The translations under genes and the position numbers were made by a program. From Cymbomonas tetramitiformis (taxonomy: Eukaryota > Chlorophyta > Pyramimonadophyceae > Pyramimonadales > Pyramimonadaceae), in NCBI GenBank assembly GCA_001247695.2, contig LGRX02034572.1, positions 1-64,000 on the forward strand: a DNA stretch of 64,000 bases, written 5' to 3'. Each line of letters starts with the position of its first letter. The first letter of the stretch is position 1. This document shows positions 54,834 through 64,000 of this stretch, piece after piece. The notes beneath the pieces were generated by a model. The model ran no database searches, was not told the origin of the DNA, and saw only the letters and a list, made by a program, of their open reading frames with translations.

Positions 54834-56229
54834 TGTCTATTGGGCTCAAGGTGGGGTAACCCACCGTAAGAACGCCCGTTACGGTGGGTTAACCATAGCG
54901 TAGTTTGTTAACACCATAATGCACATCGAATGGTCTCAAATATGGTCGATCATATGTGATTTCACAACTAAACATTCATGTTTAGCTGGACAAAGCCGAA
55001 TGACATGTACTTGTGATCGGATATATCCGCGGTATCCATCCCAATATACCTCCGATGGCACGTTCGGTGCCGTGATCCCAAATGCACACAAACGTGGCCC
55101 GATTTCTACGTTTCGTCCACGATGCCAATGTGCGCATGGGTGTATTTCGTGAAGTTTGATATATTTCAATCACCTTGAGTCAATACTTCGCGAGAAACAT
55201 GCATATATATATCCCCGTATAGACAAAATATCGTCATTTTTGCCCTTAAGTACGGAAACACATTAAAATTGCAAATGTTTTTTTTTGTTCTTTTTTCTTA
55301 AGTTACTTGTGTAGAGTGATATATTCGATATATCGAATGGCGCCAAGTATAAGAAACATTTGTTATGGGCCATAGTTCATGAAAATATTGTGATAGGTAC
55401 ATTCCGAATGTGATGGGCATGTTCAAAATCTACCCCGAAGATGCAATAATTGGGTAACCCACCGTAAGGATTTGAGGTGTTTTTTCGCTTGACCCCTTGG
55501 TATTAGCACGCATATTAGACGCATCTATACAGTATGTAAAGTACTTTGTTCAAGTCCACGCACTAATATACACACTGAGAAATAAACGTGGTAAAATGGT
55601 GGTAAAATGTGGTAAACTGGTGGTAAATTGTGGTAAATTGGTGTTTTACCACCATTACACTAATAGTGGCGATATAAATCCCGTGGGTAATTTCCTATTG
55701 GTAACGTGGAAGAATTCTAACACGATTTTACCACATTTACTTATAGAGCGGTAATTATATATTATTGTTTACCATTGCTGTATATAATTTACCATGGTAC
55801 CCCCCTATGACCGGTAAATTGACCCCCAATGGTAAAATTACCACATATGACCGGTAAATTGACCCCCAATGGTAAAATTACCACATATGACCAGTAAATT
55901 TACCACGGTATGACCACGGGTGGACACGTGGCAGGCAGTATGCACTGTGATACGGACACGTGTGCAAGATTAGTGCATGTGGCAATCAGGCATGGAATGT
56001 TACATAACTGTTACCAGATATGCTATGCTAGGATCTTGCAGGCGGCATACTAACTAGGAGGGTCCAACTATGTCTATCAATACGGCGTGCGTGCTATATT
56101 TGCAAAAGCTAATTTCATACGTTTTCTGCATCGGAGATCTTGCAGCTTTCCGCCCGGCCGTCTTCCAAATTCCCCGCCTGTCACACATGCAACCCATGGC
56201 ATCCATCCCGCAACACGACCTACCTTAAC

Positions 56230-58420
56230 CATTAGCTGAGTAAACCATAAGCCGAGTCACGCTTGAATAATCACACACAACCACTTCCCAGCACAGGCCA
56301 GCACCGCGGCCGCCATAGCCAACATACAACGCGCCTCCCGTTTCCCACCTAACCCATGTGTGTGTCTCACCGCCGTCGCCAACCCCCTTGGCCGCTGATT
56401 CGCGACCGCAGAAGAAGCACGCACAAGCGCTAACAAGGGTTAGTATCCACCCACCCCGCGCCTGATTCGGCGCAAAGTGGGATAGACACCCTTGATTGAT
56501 CACACAATCATGTCCACTCCCTAGCCCAAGCCAACACCGCGCCACGCTCCTCCCGTTTCATGGCACCGCCGCCCCACCTGACCCACGTGTGTGTCTCACC
56601 GCCGTCGCCAACCCCCTTGGCCGCTGATTCGCGACCGCAGAAGAAGCACGCACAAGCGCTAACAAGGGTTAGTATCCACCCACCCCGCGCCTCATTCGGC
56701 GCGAAGTGGGACAGACACCCTTGATTGATCACACAATCATGTCCACTCCCCACCCCAAGCCAACACCGCGCCACGCTCCTCCCGTTTCACGGCACCGCCG
56801 CCCCACCTGACCCACGTGTGTGTCTCACCGCCGTCGCCAACCCCCTTGGCCGCTGATTCGCGACCGCAGAAGAAGCACGCACAAGCGCTAACAAGGGTTA
56901 GTATCCACCCACCCCGCGCCTGATTCGGCGCAAAGTGGGATAGACACCCTTGATTGATCACACAATCATGTCCACTCCCTAGCCCAAGCCAACACCGCGC
57001 CACGCTCCTCCCGTTTCATGGCACCGCCGCCCCACCTGACCCACGTGTGTGTCTCACCGCCGTCGCCAACCCCCTTGGCCGCTGATTCGCGACCGAGAAG
57101 AAGCACGCACAAGCGCTAACAAGGGTTAGTATCCACCCACCCCGCGCCTGATTCGGCGCGAAGTGGGATAGACACCCTTGATTGATCACACAATCATGTC
57201 CACTCCCCAGCCCAAGCCAACACCGCGCCACGCTCCTCCCGTTTCACGGCACCGCCGCCCCACCTGACCCACGTGTGTGTCTCACCGCCGTCGCCAACCC
57301 CCTTGGCCGCCGATTCGCGACCGCAGAAGAAGCACGCACAAGCGCTAACAAGGGTTAGTATCCACCCACCCCGCGCCTGATTCGGCGCGAAGTGGGATAG
57401 ACACCCTTGATTGATCACACAATCATGTCCACTCCCTAGCCCAAGCCAACACCGCGCCACGCTCCTCCCGTTTCATGGCACCGCCGCCCCACCTGACCCA
57501 CGTGTGTGTCTCACCGCCGTCGCCAACCCCCTTGGCCGCTGATTCGCGACCGTAGAAGAAGCACGCACAAGCGCTAACAAGGGTTAGTATCCACCCACCC
57601 CGCGCCTGATTCGGCGCGAAGTGGGATAGACACCCTTGATTGATCACACAATCATGTCCACTCCCCACCCCAAGCCAACACCGCGCCACGCTCCTCCCGT
57701 TTCACGGCACCGCCGCCCCACCTGACCCACGTGTGTGTCTCACCGCCGTCGCCAACCCCCTTGGCCGCTGATTCGCGACCGCAGAAGAAGCACGCACAAG
57801 CGCTAACAAGGGTTAGTATCCACCCACCCCGCGCCTGATTCGGCGCGAAGTGGGATAGACACCCTTGATTGATCACACAATCATGTCCACTCCCCACCCA
57901 AGCCAACACCGCGCCACGCTCCTCCCGTTTCATGGCACCGCCGCCCCACCTGACCCACGTGTGTGTCTCACCGCCGTCGCCAACCCCCTTGGCCGCTGAT
58001 TCGCGACCGCAGAAGAAGCACGCACAAGCGCTAACAAGGGTTAGTATCCACCCACCCCGCGCCTGATTCGGCGCGAAGTGGGATAGACACCCTTGATTGA
58101 TCACACAATCATGTCCACTCCCTAGCCCAAGCCAACACCGCGCCACGCGCCTCCCGTTTCACGGCACCGCCGCCCCACCTGACCCACGTGTGTGTCTCAC
58201 CGCCGTCGCCAACCCCCTTGGCCGCTGATTCGCGACCGCAGAAGAAGCACGCACAAGCGCTAACAAGGGTTAGTATCCACCCACCCCGCGCCTGATTCGG
58301 CGCAGAGTGGGATAGACATCCTTGGTTGATCACACATGTCCACTCCCCAGCCCAAGCCGACACCGCGCCCGCCACAGCCAACACGCACCGCGCCATGCCT
58401 CTCCCCTTTTTGCCGCTCCG
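56230..58420 (+). repeat. 229-bp tandem array, about 9.5 copies
   Basis: Highly similar units of 228-229 bp containing GACCCACGTGTGTGTCTCAC, AACAAGGGTTAGTATCCACC and TTGATTGATCACACAATCAT. The outer units (near 56270 and 58330) are more diverged, as expected for an array growing from within. The minus strand gives a repeated 88-residue ORF (MARCWLGLGSGHDCVINQGC...). Because 229 is not a multiple of three each unit restarts the frame, so translation is not implied. It lies just downstream of the ceramide synthase exons. Confidence 0.95.
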
Positions 58421-59184
58421 CACCGCGGCCCCCTAAGACACCTACCCACCCTCCCCGCATCTCGTCACGGCCCGCCGTGAGCGTGTATTTTTCCGTACGT
58501 GCGCATGACCTAGATATACTGGAACTGGATATACTGGAACCCTGGAACAGCTGCCACGCCAGCAAGGGCACGTACAGCAAAGCACGTTAAGTGGATTCAG
58601 AAAGGGAGTGAGCCGGACCCAACACCATGTACTAATCGCCAAGGTTGAGGCAAGGAGTGAGACCGTGCAACGCACAAACTGAGGGGGGGAGCTCACAGCA
58701 GGCGCGCCGAGCCCTGTGCCCCGATCCAGAAGGAAAAAAGGCTAGTGAATCGCCGCTGGCTTTCTAACCAGTACCTCACTTTCCGAGCGAGTGGAAAGGC
58801 TCCGAGGGGAGTGAAAAGGCATCCCCCCTAGTCGTAACTCGAGGGGGCACACGAGCAGGCAGCGCGACCGCTGCCCCTATGGAATGCAGCAGAAGGCGGG
58901 CCACCGTAGCTTGCCCTCAACGTGCGAGTTGGGAAAACCCACTCCGAAAAGAAAGTGCCAGCCCGCGTGGATCTGACCTTCTTTGCCGGCTTCTTCTCCT
59001 CCTCGACCTCCTCCATTTCCTCCTCACCCCCCTAACACCGGACATAACACATGGTTTTCAAAGTTTTGTGCGATGGCGTGGTCTGTGGGCAGTTTTTTTG
59101 AGGAGGATTTGCCTACCCGAAACAGAGGTTGGAGAGAGGTCAGGTATAAAATAGGAATCGAGTAAGTAATAGCCAGTCGAGTAC
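58421..59184. other. Region between the array and the ceramide synthase exons
   Basis: A minus-strand frame at 59016-58828 (MEEVEEEKKPAKKVRSTRAG... with FFSEWVFPTRTL) could contribute the C-terminus of the ceramide synthase, since an acidic/basic tail and a W-x-F-P-T-R string are family-like, but no clear splice junction joins it. An acceptor CCCACAG at about 59092 would instead add a short tail ending at a TGA near 59036. Confidence 0.35.
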
Positions 59185-61390
59185 CGCTACTGCGATTATG
59201 AAGAATCCACACGACCGCCCCCACTCGGCAGTGGCTTTGCTGGAAAGATAAAAGCAAAAGGAGAACTGTGCATAGATGGTGCGTTGTCATCTCCACGAAA
59301 TCCTGAAAGCGGATCAAAGACGAGCGTTAGCACAACCGCCGGCATCATGAGCGTTAGAAATAGCTAAACAAAAGCGAAAAAACGGAAACAATCTACGAAG
59401 CTGGAAAGATCTTGTGGTGGCTTTATGGATACAAATATCATAAGTTGAACAGATCCCTACCTTTCTTTTTGCGTCCAAAAATAGAGAAACCACCCCGGCC
59501 AGGTACCAGCTTGCCTCGAGAAAGTATAGGGCCTTGAACTCGGCGGGAACGGTGTACTGACGATCGTATTTCCACATCTCGTCCAAATTGTATAACCAGC
59601 TTTCGCGACCAAGGCAGACCCAAGAAAGAAACAGTGACAACGAGTAAAAGCTGAACTCCTGTCGGAATTGGAGCTACTGCTTAGTGAACAGAAGCTGTAC
59701 CTTCATGGTAGCAAACGGGATAAAGATAAAGTGATGTCAAAAGCGCCGAAATGAGGAGGGCACATCGGCTTGCCATATTCTAACCGTGCCGTCCTCCACA
59801 TGCACGAGGGTCGCTGCTATTGCTCTTGACACACGGCAAGGTTGGTTTCACACCCGAAGCGCCTCTGCAAACTTCGCGGTCTCCTTGGCAGTTTTCAGTC
59901 CCGCAAGCTTCGCCAAGAAGGAGAACACAGTGGCCTGCGTTTGTGGGTTGCACGGCACAGGGTCAAGAAAGATAAGATGAGATGGAGCGGAGTAGAACCC
60001 AACCGTTATCCTTGAAAATATGATACAACTCACGTTGTCACGCAGCAATCAAGCGTACCTTGAATAGCTATGAAGTCGAATATTGACAGCCAGGTAGGTC
60101 TCTCTATCATTTCTAAATGCACTCACGCGTTTTTGCAGTTGCCATAACCACATATGCCTGAGTAGATCAGCGCGATGTACGGGCCGTACAGTTTAAGGGC
60201 AAGACCTGAAGAGTCCGTACGGTGATGAACATCCCAAAAACAAAACAAGCCAGAGCAACGCCGTCCTTCTTGACATCCTTAAAGCCCGAATCCCTGAGAA
60301 CTCTGTCTTCATCAGCCAACTCGCCAGTGACGACGCGCCGAGTATAGTTCACAAGAAATAGAGCCTCCTGAGCTCCAAGCTCAACATCTCCCTGTGCGAT
60401 ACAGAAGAAGACGCTTACATTTAGTCGGTGAGCTAGGAGTAGACTGGCATGGTCAGAGGTCTGTCTTAGCGCACAGACTTCAAATAGTGATGTCCTGCGT
60501 GTGGAAAACACGGTTGATAGCAGCGCAGATCGAGCAAAAAAACATCTCTGAAAAAAGCTTTCAGCATGCACACACGGGAGACAATTAAAGGTATCCACAA
60601 ACTAGCGCACAAAACTAGTGGCAACAGTGTTGCTCTGTCCTCAACGGCTATCTTTCCCGGCGCATTGAAGAAATTAAGAAAATGGCACAAAGCAGACGTA
60701 GAGAAAAACCGCACCCAAGATATAGCCATCCCTTTCCACCTTTATGAACACGGCGATCGTCCTGAAAGCTTAAGATTTTGATAGACCTGTGTGTCAGGGC
60801 TACTTAAATAAGTAATGCATAACATAAAAGTGAACCTAAGTGAAGATTGCAGCTTCAACTTGCCGCGCGTCCGCAAGGCTAGCAATATTCCATACAGTCA
60901 GAGATCATGCTGTGAAGAAAATGTGCGTTACATGATAAGTAGGACGTAAGCACAAGTATATCTACTGCCCCCCCCCTACGGTATGCGTGCACCACACCTT
61001 AGCGGCCTTCTTTTTCTCGCGTCGCTTCTTGCTTCTGCTCGCTCCCTTTTCTGAAGTCGGAGCGCCGTTTACAACATCCGTAACGACTCCGTTTCCCGCC
61101 TACAAAGAAATAAGACCCCCGCATATATCGATTTTCCAGGAGGATGACAGTTGACGTGTCCGATTGCATAGCACGCTGAAACATCAGGAAGATCCTAGGG
61201 TTCCTCTCGTGCAAATCGAACTCGCAAAAACTAACTACAAACAGTTCCTTACACAGCCGCATTGCATGGCCGAAGAAACCAAAAAGTCTACTACCGTAAA
61301 TTTATTTCGAGGCGATGAACGTCCAAGTGGGTAAAAGAGGAATGAAGGCGCTACCTCCTCAGAACCGTTGACTTCAAGATCAGCTCCCAT
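59185..61390 (-). CDS. Ceramide synthase (LAG1/TLC domain), 3' end unresolved
   Basis: Catalyses N-acylation of sphingoid bases in the ER membrane. Minus-strand exons with matching phases: 61390-61355, 61099-60998, 60651-60572, 60494-60419, 60391-60206, 59934-59854, 59658-59461, 59302-59185 (877 nt, 292 residues). Residues 1-46 are hydrophilic with a basic cluster (SKKRREKKKAAK). Hydrophobic segments follow near 55-70 and 142-158, then KFAEALREFSFYS (181-193), DEMWKYDRQYTVP and DAKRKDFVEMTTHHLCTVLL, where His261-His262 are the catalytic pair of the Lag1 motif, then RVGAVVWILHNRSS, matching the conserved HDxSD region. The last transmembrane part of the TLC domain is not recognisable downstream, so the gene is either 3'-truncated or its final exon is diverged. 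A family member is usually 330-420 residues. It lies inside a transposon. Confidence 0.88.
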
Positions 61391-62215
61391 TATGACCACT
61401 GTTCGAAGACTTAGGTATCAGACGTGTTTACAGGGATTCGGAAACTAATATATCCCCCTAGGTCCCAAAAAAATGCCACGAGGGACACGGGAAGACTAAG
61501 TATCGAGCTGAGAGGAACGTGAGCTGCACCCTCTGCTCGCTGCGTGCTCGAATTTGCCGACTCTTTGGCCTTCGAGACGGTAGGCTCCTTGCCTGTTGAG
61601 TCCGTAAAAAGTACAGTAGTTTGCGGCAGAATGAATAGCAAGCTCGCCCCCGGGGACTGGACGGGCACGGCGCTCCACTCCTTTCAAATTCTACCTTGCG
61701 TTGGTGACACAGACCAGACGAGAGAATTGCACATCTCGATCTGAGACCATTCCCGATCCTCGTTTACCACGATTTACCAGCTCCGTCTCTATATTTATAC
61801 TACATTGCGAAGTTTTATATCCATTTACCATTAGGCCACGACCATTTACCATTCCAGATCCTCGTTTACCACGCTCCGTTCTGAAATTACCAGGCTTTTA
61901 CCATGCTTCAACCTATGTTACCGCAAATTACCAATGATTTACCGTCAGTTATATATATTTTTTAAAATATTTTAACGTTTACCACCTGATTACCACCCCA
62001 CATAGGGGCTTACCGCCGTTTACCACCAGTTTACCACATTTTAACACCAGTTTACCACATTCTACCACGATTCCTTCTCAGTGTGATAACCCCCAAGGTG
62101 TGTCGAAAAGCATGGGTTTGCCCAAGTTGGCACAATATGCTAGCTCTAACATGCGGTTTTCGAATGTCTCTTACGGTGGGTAAACCCACCGTAAGGTGCG
62201 CCCAATAGACATTGA

Positions 62216-62711
62216 TGACGCACGATGCAGCTTCTCCTCGGCCCTTGCCTCGTCCACGAGCGACGGGTTGTGGTGCAGCCGCAGATGATGCAGCTCCTCC
62301 TCGCCCCATGCCTCGGCCACACGCAACAGATGGCAGTGCAGCCACTGAGTTGATGTCAGCATCCTCTCCACCCTCTTTGGCAACGCATTATGTCTCCACG
62401 AATGATTTCACCGAATCCGATTGATCAAGCTCTTCCACCTTCGAGCCCACCAAGAACTCGTCGATTAAAAGATGCTCGCATGTCTTTGCCGGCTCCACGA
62501 ATGATTCTGTGATCGGCTCAAAAGAGCACGTCACCGCCGAGATCGGCGGGTCAAGAGCCATCGACGGCACGTAGTGCTGCACCGGCACGAGGTCAATTCC
62601 ACCGGGGAATTCCTCCGTCGGCACGCCGTAGTGGTAACTCGCAGGTGGGACACCACCAGCCGAAGCACCGCCCAGGTGCGGCACCACCTGCTGAGGCGCG
62701 TCGCCGGCCAT
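62216..62711 (-). pseudogene. 5' part of the Gly-Arg-rich repeat gene
   Basis: Minus-strand frame from 62711 (MAGDAPQQVVPHLGGASAGG...) through an acidic/hydrophobic segment (LLIDEFLVGSKVEELDQSDS) to a TAA at 62390-62388, followed in another frame by VAKEGGEDADINSVAALPSV, then CGRGMGRGGAASSAAAPQPV and ARGRGKGRGEAAS. It ends at the 4-bp duplication of the transposon, and the remaining repeats and stop lie at 54649-54833. One frameshift and the insertion make it a broken gene. Joining across the transposon is off by one base relative to the repeat frame, so decay is not only from the insertion. Confidence 0.55.
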
Positions 62712-63138
62712 GGCGCTCTTAGCTAAGCACGCGCTATAGCGGCGCTATAGTGACGCTATAGTACCCTACGGATTATTGGCCCATTCATCCGTGTGGATTT
62801 GCATATGGACAGAGTATGGACGTCGTAAGGACCCATATGGACAACCGTATGGACGGTCTGAACAGATGAACAAGGCTACAATTCAAGCAATTGCAATATC
62901 TTTATGGCAGGAAAGATTGACCAGTAAATTAACAGGTTGAGCAACAGCTCCTCCAAATAGTTACTTCAAGTTAGAACAGCCTCCAAATGGGCAGAATTCA
63001 AGTCTTATACTTTCAAGGCGCGCAGTTCATATCTCTAATCGATCTGTCCCATGTCGGCTAGCATATCATCATCTGCCACCTATACAAATCCTAATCAGAG
63101 AATCTGCATTTGGACAATCCTAATCAAGACAGTTGATT
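62712..63138. other. Short spacer
   Basis: No gene seen. Contains GGCGCTATAGTGACGCTATAG direct repeats (62742-62762) and the motif TATGGAC repeated four times at about 62805-62855. Confidence 0.45.
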
Positions 63139-64000
63139 TCATTGTCCCTTGCTGGTCTTTGCCTTCTTCCTACGAGGAGCCACGTCAAGCACTTCTTCGT
63201 CATCACTGTCACTGCTTAAGGTGCATTTCAAATGAGTTATGTACTCAGCTGTCCAACAGGCAGGATATTTCCTGGTTTGCCTCTTCGTCTCTTCGGACAC
63301 CCCAGCTGGTTCCTTCGATGGTACTTGAACAGTCTCCACCACAGAGGCTGGGGTATCCTCAGATATGGCCTCAGACTTCTGCTCGGTGATAGGCTGATCC
63401 TCTGGCTGAACGGGTGAGGTCGGGGAAGTGCCCTTTGGCACCCAGATAAGTTCACCCTTATCATCCATGATCAACTGTAGTCCCAGTCTCTTCAACTTTC
63501 GAGCTTCAGCTTGTTCTTCGGCATCGTCAGCTACCAAGTCATCGAACTCGCTGACGTCATCCTCGGTGTCATCATATTCAGGCGAGGCAGACTCCCATTT
63601 CGGACTGGCAGTATCCATGTCATGCTTACTGTCTGTGACACCCGCGTCATCCTTGTCATCCGAATCGGGTAGCTTCTCCTTACTGTCTATGACACTCGCG
63701 TCATCAGGGTCATCCGAATCTGGTAGCTTCTCCTTACTCCAGGTCACAGCGCCTGTACCCGAATCGTCACTGTTCGTAGGCGTCGATTGTACAGACTTAC
63801 GCCCCGTGTATGGAATTCCACGATAGTCATCATCGTCATGTTTCACACTCGTCTGATTGTACGCAACGCTGAGCGGTAATGAGAATGGCGCTACCGGCGC
63901 CTTCACTATAATGGCGTCTTCCAGAAACCAGCCGCCGCCCCTATTACGCTCCCAGCGGCGTAGCGCACCAGAAGAAGGGTGGACGATAATATGCTGCCAG
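63139..64000 (-). CDS. Acidic nuclear-type protein, C-terminal part
   Basis: The minus-strand frame is open from the right window edge to a TAG-type stop at 63139, so the N-terminus is missing (the codon at 63906 is GTG, not a true start). Visible order: ALRRWERNRGGGWFLEDAI; an acidic Asp/Ser region with an internal duplication (SKEKLPDSDDPDDAS and SKEKLPDSDDKDDAG); LGLQLIMDDKGELIWVPKG; a Pro/Glu/Thr-rich segment; KYPACWTAEYITHLKC; and a C-terminal basic cluster (APRRKKAKTSKG) typical of a nuclear localisation signal. No catalytic motif. It may be a host chromatin-associated protein or a transposon ORF. The composition is clearly coding-like and the frame lacks stops for 287 codons. Confidence 0.6.
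   Translation of the reverse strand, partial: WQHIIVHPSSGALRRWERNRGGGWFLEDAIIVKAPVAPFSLPLSVAYNQTSVKHDDDDYRGIPYTGRKSVQSTPTNSDDSGTGAVTWSKEKLPDSDDPDDASVIDSKEKLPDSDDKDDAGVTDSKHDMDTASPKWESASPEYDDTEDDVSEFDDLVADDAEEQAEARKLKRLGLQLIMDDKGELIWVPKGTSPTSPVQPEDQPITEQKSEAISEDTPASVVETVQVPSKEPAGVSEETKRQTRKYPACWTAEYITHLKCTLSSDSDDEEVLDVAPRRKKAKTSKGQ

Larger units (their letters stand above)
55571..62085. mobile_element. CACTA-like element carrying a ceramide synthase gene
   Basis: Inverted termini CACACTGAGAA / TTCTCAGTGTG are flanked by ATA (55568-55570, 62086-62088). The terminal 350 bp on each side is packed with TGGTAAA on the left and its complement TTTACCA on the right (over 15 copies each side), the kind of subterminal array bound by CACTA-type transposases. 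No transposase is visible. Cargo: a 229-bp tandem array (56230-58420) and an intron-containing ceramide synthase gene on the minus strand (59185-61390). It interrupts the TG...CA element, whose two halves and duplication lie outside it. Confidence 0.75.
54834..62211. mobile_element. TG...CA element (Ginger-like?) with a nested 6.5 kb insertion
   Basis: Termini TGTCTATTGGGC / GCCCAATAGACA are flanked by the 4-bp duplication TTGA (54830-54833, 62212-62215). Just inside are the palindromic blocks CCCACCGTAAG/CTTACGGTGGG, the same inner blocks as in the element at 22877-24247. Its own DNA is about 860 bp (54834-55570 and 62089-62211). The rest is the 55571-62085 insertion. It has no recognisable transposase. 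TGT-type ends with 4-bp duplications match the description of Ginger elements, which is why I suggest that class. Confidence 0.75.

Noticed and set aside
56225..58423. A family of 88- to 164-residue proteins (MARCWLGLG...) on the minus strand
   Set aside because: They are translations of a 229-bp satellite. The period is not a multiple of three, so each unit restarts the frame, and no start context or domain supports coding.

Overview
This is nuclear DNA of a eukaryote. The evidence is GT-AG introns that keep reading frames open across exon joins, an intron-split RRM protein, an intron-split ceramide synthase (LAG1/TLC family), and a dense, nested population of eukaryotic transposons. There are no bacterial operons, rRNA genes or CRISPR arrays. 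Gene density is low and moderate-GC exons sit among AT-rich and repeat-rich spacers, which suits a TE-laden protist or alga. I cannot name the lineage from the sequence.

Layout: 1-193 is the N-terminal end of a minus-strand gene that leaves the window. 0.2-9.4 kb is largely non-coding, with minisatellites, a 1.8 kb element with giant terminal inverted repeats (4106-5938) and a G-rich tract. 9.48-14.09 kb holds an unrecognised gene for which I could build a phase-consistent 10-exon, 778-residue model. 14-22 kb is mostly empty, with a small MITE and one broken ORF. 22.3-27.0 kb is an LTR retrotransposon with identical 191-bp LTRs and a Gag-like but frameshifted interior; it holds a second transposon that itself holds a hAT-type MITE. 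27.8-33.6 kb is a stack of MULE-like and pogo-like elements and older repeats, several with an empty copy of the target elsewhere in the window. 33.7-37.2 kb is a second LTR element of the same Gag-only family, inserted into a MITE. 39.2-45.5 kb holds exons of proline-rich and RRM proteins, perhaps one gene. 46.8-48.4 kb has two more hAT-type MITEs. 49.0-53.0 kb carries an in-frame heptad-repeat ORF followed by decayed Ulp1-like protease and APE-type endonuclease ORFs, probably one degenerate mobile element. 54.6-62.7 kb is a gene with Gly-Arg-rich repeats split by a nested insertion, and 63.1-64.0 kb is an acidic minus-strand gene that leaves the right edge.

The most striking object is at 54834-62211. 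A TG...CA element with a 4-bp target duplication (TTGA) is itself interrupted by a 6.5 kb element (55571-62085). That inner element has CACACTGAGAA termini, a 3-bp duplication (ATA) and subterminal TGGTAAA repeats. Inside it are a ceramide synthase gene that keeps its introns, and a 229-bp tandem array. The outer element's ends and duplication frame the inner one, so the 6.5 kb unit appears to have arrived as one insertion, that is, a transposon carrying a lipid-biosynthesis gene.

The two LTR elements share the same start (TGCTGGA), the same pre-LTR motif (GGGTGGTG) and a primer-binding site of the GGTTATGG type known from copia, which uses an internal fragment of initiator tRNA-Met. They encode no visible polymerase, so they were presumably mobilised in trans.
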